Positions 43,903-44,640 of a stretch of DNA of 44,640 nt are shown here, in pieces. The number at the start of each line of letters is the position of its first letter. Within the stretch, counting starts at the first letter, position 1. Below the pieces are notes generated by a model, which saw only the letters and a list, made by a program, of their open reading frames with translations, was not told where the DNA came from and did no database searches. Both the position numbers and the translations under genes were made by a program. The DNA is from Lachnospiraceae bacterium (GTDB lineage: Bacteria; Bacillota; Clostridia; Lachnospirales; Lachnospiraceae), in contig CAJTFX010000036.1 of assembly GCA_910575555.1 (NCBI GenBank), forward strand, positions 1-44,640, read 5' to 3'.

Positions 43903-43924
43903 ATTTCTGGAATCACCATGTCAA
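43896..43924 (-). promoter_or_regulatory. Consensus promoter of the Cof-type phosphatase gene
   Basis: Perfect TTGACA (43919-43924), 17 bp, perfect TATAAT (43896-43901) on the minus strand. Confidence 0.8.
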
Positions 43925-44012
43925 TCCGATATCTTTCTTTTTCTGTTTTCACCAAAACAGAATTGTGTATTTTATGCAAATTGCTGATTTTACGTTTTTT
44001 TCAACACTTATA

Positions 44013-44042
44013 TTGACTTTTCAGCCTATGACATGCTATTCT
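44013..44042 (+). promoter_or_regulatory. Promoter of the PTS gene
   Basis: TTGACT (44013-44018), 18 bp, TATTCT (44037-44042). Downstream, GTGCATTTGCAC (44071-44082) is a short palindrome inside a larger GTAC...GTAC frame, a possible repressor site. Confidence 0.45.
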
Positions 44043-44116
44043 CGCATCATGATGAACGCGAGTACATTATGTGCATTTGCACGGTACATCAAAACAAAAT
44101 TTTTAAGGAGGAAGTT

Positions 44117-44542
44117 ATGAACTACGATTATGCAAAAATAGCAAAAGAAGTGATTCAGGCTGTCGGCGGGTCGGAAAATATCAAATCTGCTGCCCATTGC
44201 GCCACCCGGCTGCGCCTTATTGTGGCAGACCGTTCTCTTGCTGATGATGAAAAAGTCGGCGAAATCGACGCAGTAAAGGGCACTTTCTTCACAGCCGGAC
44301 AATATCAGATCATTTTTGGCACCGGCCATGTCAACCGGGTCTATGAACAGATTGTTCAGCTCGGCATTGCGGAAACCACTGCAAGCGAAGCAAAAGAAGC
44401 AAAAATGGACGGTAAAAACCAGGTGCAAAAAGCCATCCGGACTTTTGGAGACGTGTTTGTTCCTGTTATCCCCGCCCTGGTGGCCACCGGTTTGTTCCTG
44501 GGTTTGAAAGGCGCTTTGCTCAATGACAACTTTCTGGACCTA
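44117..44542 (+). pseudogene. PTS EIIBC component, sucrose-like, cut by an insertion
   Basis: The ATG at 44117 follows AAGGAGGAAGTT. The EIIB domain (about 1-85) has the phosphocysteine Cys28 in SAAHCATRLRLIV and the segment GQYQIIFGTGHVN; this resembles sucrose/trehalose-type transporters of the glucose PTS family. The EIIC domain starts at FGDVFVPVIPALVATG, but after about 140 codons the sequence changes at 44543 into insertion-element DNA and stops at 44626. Full proteins of this type have about 450-480 residues, so the transporter is inactivated unless the rest is fused elsewhere. Confidence 0.8.
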
Positions 44543-44640
44543 TGTCAATACTTTGGACAAAAAAAGTCGAAAGATTATGCTGCTTTTTTTAGTTCCTCAT
44601 CCTCCTTTTGCTGTGGTGTCAAATAACCAATAGAACTATG
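44543..44640 (-). mobile_element. End of an IS3-like insertion element (partial)
   Basis: Starting at about 44543 with TGTCAATACTTTGGACA, the DNA no longer continues the PTS gene. On the minus strand the final codons of a transposase lie 15 bp inside this end. The element continues past the window, so its other end and any target duplication cannot be seen. Confidence 0.7.
44575..44640 (-). CDS. IS3-family transposase OrfB, last 21 codons
   Basis: Reading inward from the window edge gives HSSIGYLTPQQKEDEELKK and two alanines before TAA. This is the typical C-terminal end of IS3-family integrase-type transposases (the 'H-S-x-L/I-G-Y-x-T-P' segment). Only this piece is in the window. Confidence 0.75.
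   Translation of the reverse strand, partial: HSSIGYLTPQQKEDEELKKAA

Overview
The window looks like chromosome from a gut-type Firmicute of the Lachnospiraceae (Clostridia). This is inferred from gene content and style: mid-GC DNA, strong AGGAGG ribosome binding sites, CIRCE-controlled groES-groEL, BspA-type leucine-rich-repeat surface proteins, a DUF512 radical-SAM/der/plsY cluster, DegV and C_GCAxxG_C_C proteins. I cannot name the species. Most genes lie on the minus strand.

Layout. 0.2-8 kb: a small membrane protein, a YihX-like phosphatase and purA, a TRIC-family channel, DegV, then an operon (promoter at 7943-7971) of a FapA/DUF342 protein with a long N-terminal repeat array, a REC-HD response regulator and an HPt protein. 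8-10.8 kb: groES-groEL behind CIRCE and a redox-type C_GCAxxG_C_C protein. 10.8-12.3 kb: a membrane diguanylate cyclase. 12.4-21.1 kb: one continuous minus-strand operon, cysD-cysNC-sbp-cysT-cysW-cysA-sulfotransferase-sulfotransferase. It can import sulfate, activate it to APS and PAPS, and hand it to two paralogous sulfotransferases. No PAPS reductase or sulfite reductase gene is present, so it reads as a sulfonation system and not an assimilation pathway. 21.3-23.5 kb: nadB-nadC. 23.6-23.8 kb: a 187-bp MITE-like element with 28-bp inverted ends; single degenerate ends of the same family recur in four other intergenic sites. 23.9-28.5 kb: two large secreted cysteine hydrolases that share a C-terminal LRR module. 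28.5-30 kb: a small graveyard with a frameshifted SHOCT gene, a serine recombinase and the last ~50 codons of a DUF1016/YhcG nuclease gene. 30-31.2 kb: an Fe-S aldo/keto reductase. 31.3-39.8 kb: housekeeping genes (topoisomerase IV parC and parE, a Ser/Thr kinase, plsY, der, DUF512 radical SAM). 40-40.4 kb: two very small membrane proteins. 40.6-43 kb: a divergent LytTR regulator/AgrC-like kinase pair. 43-44.6 kb: a Cof-type phosphatase, then a PTS EIIBC gene cut by an IS3-like element that runs off the window.

The most interesting unit is the sulfate-PAPS-sulfotransferase operon. Also notable are its G9 tract, the dispersed inverted-end repeat family, and the FapA-REC-HD-HPt operon with its unusual repeat array and altered HD motif. 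All identifications come from reading motifs and context; no database search was run.
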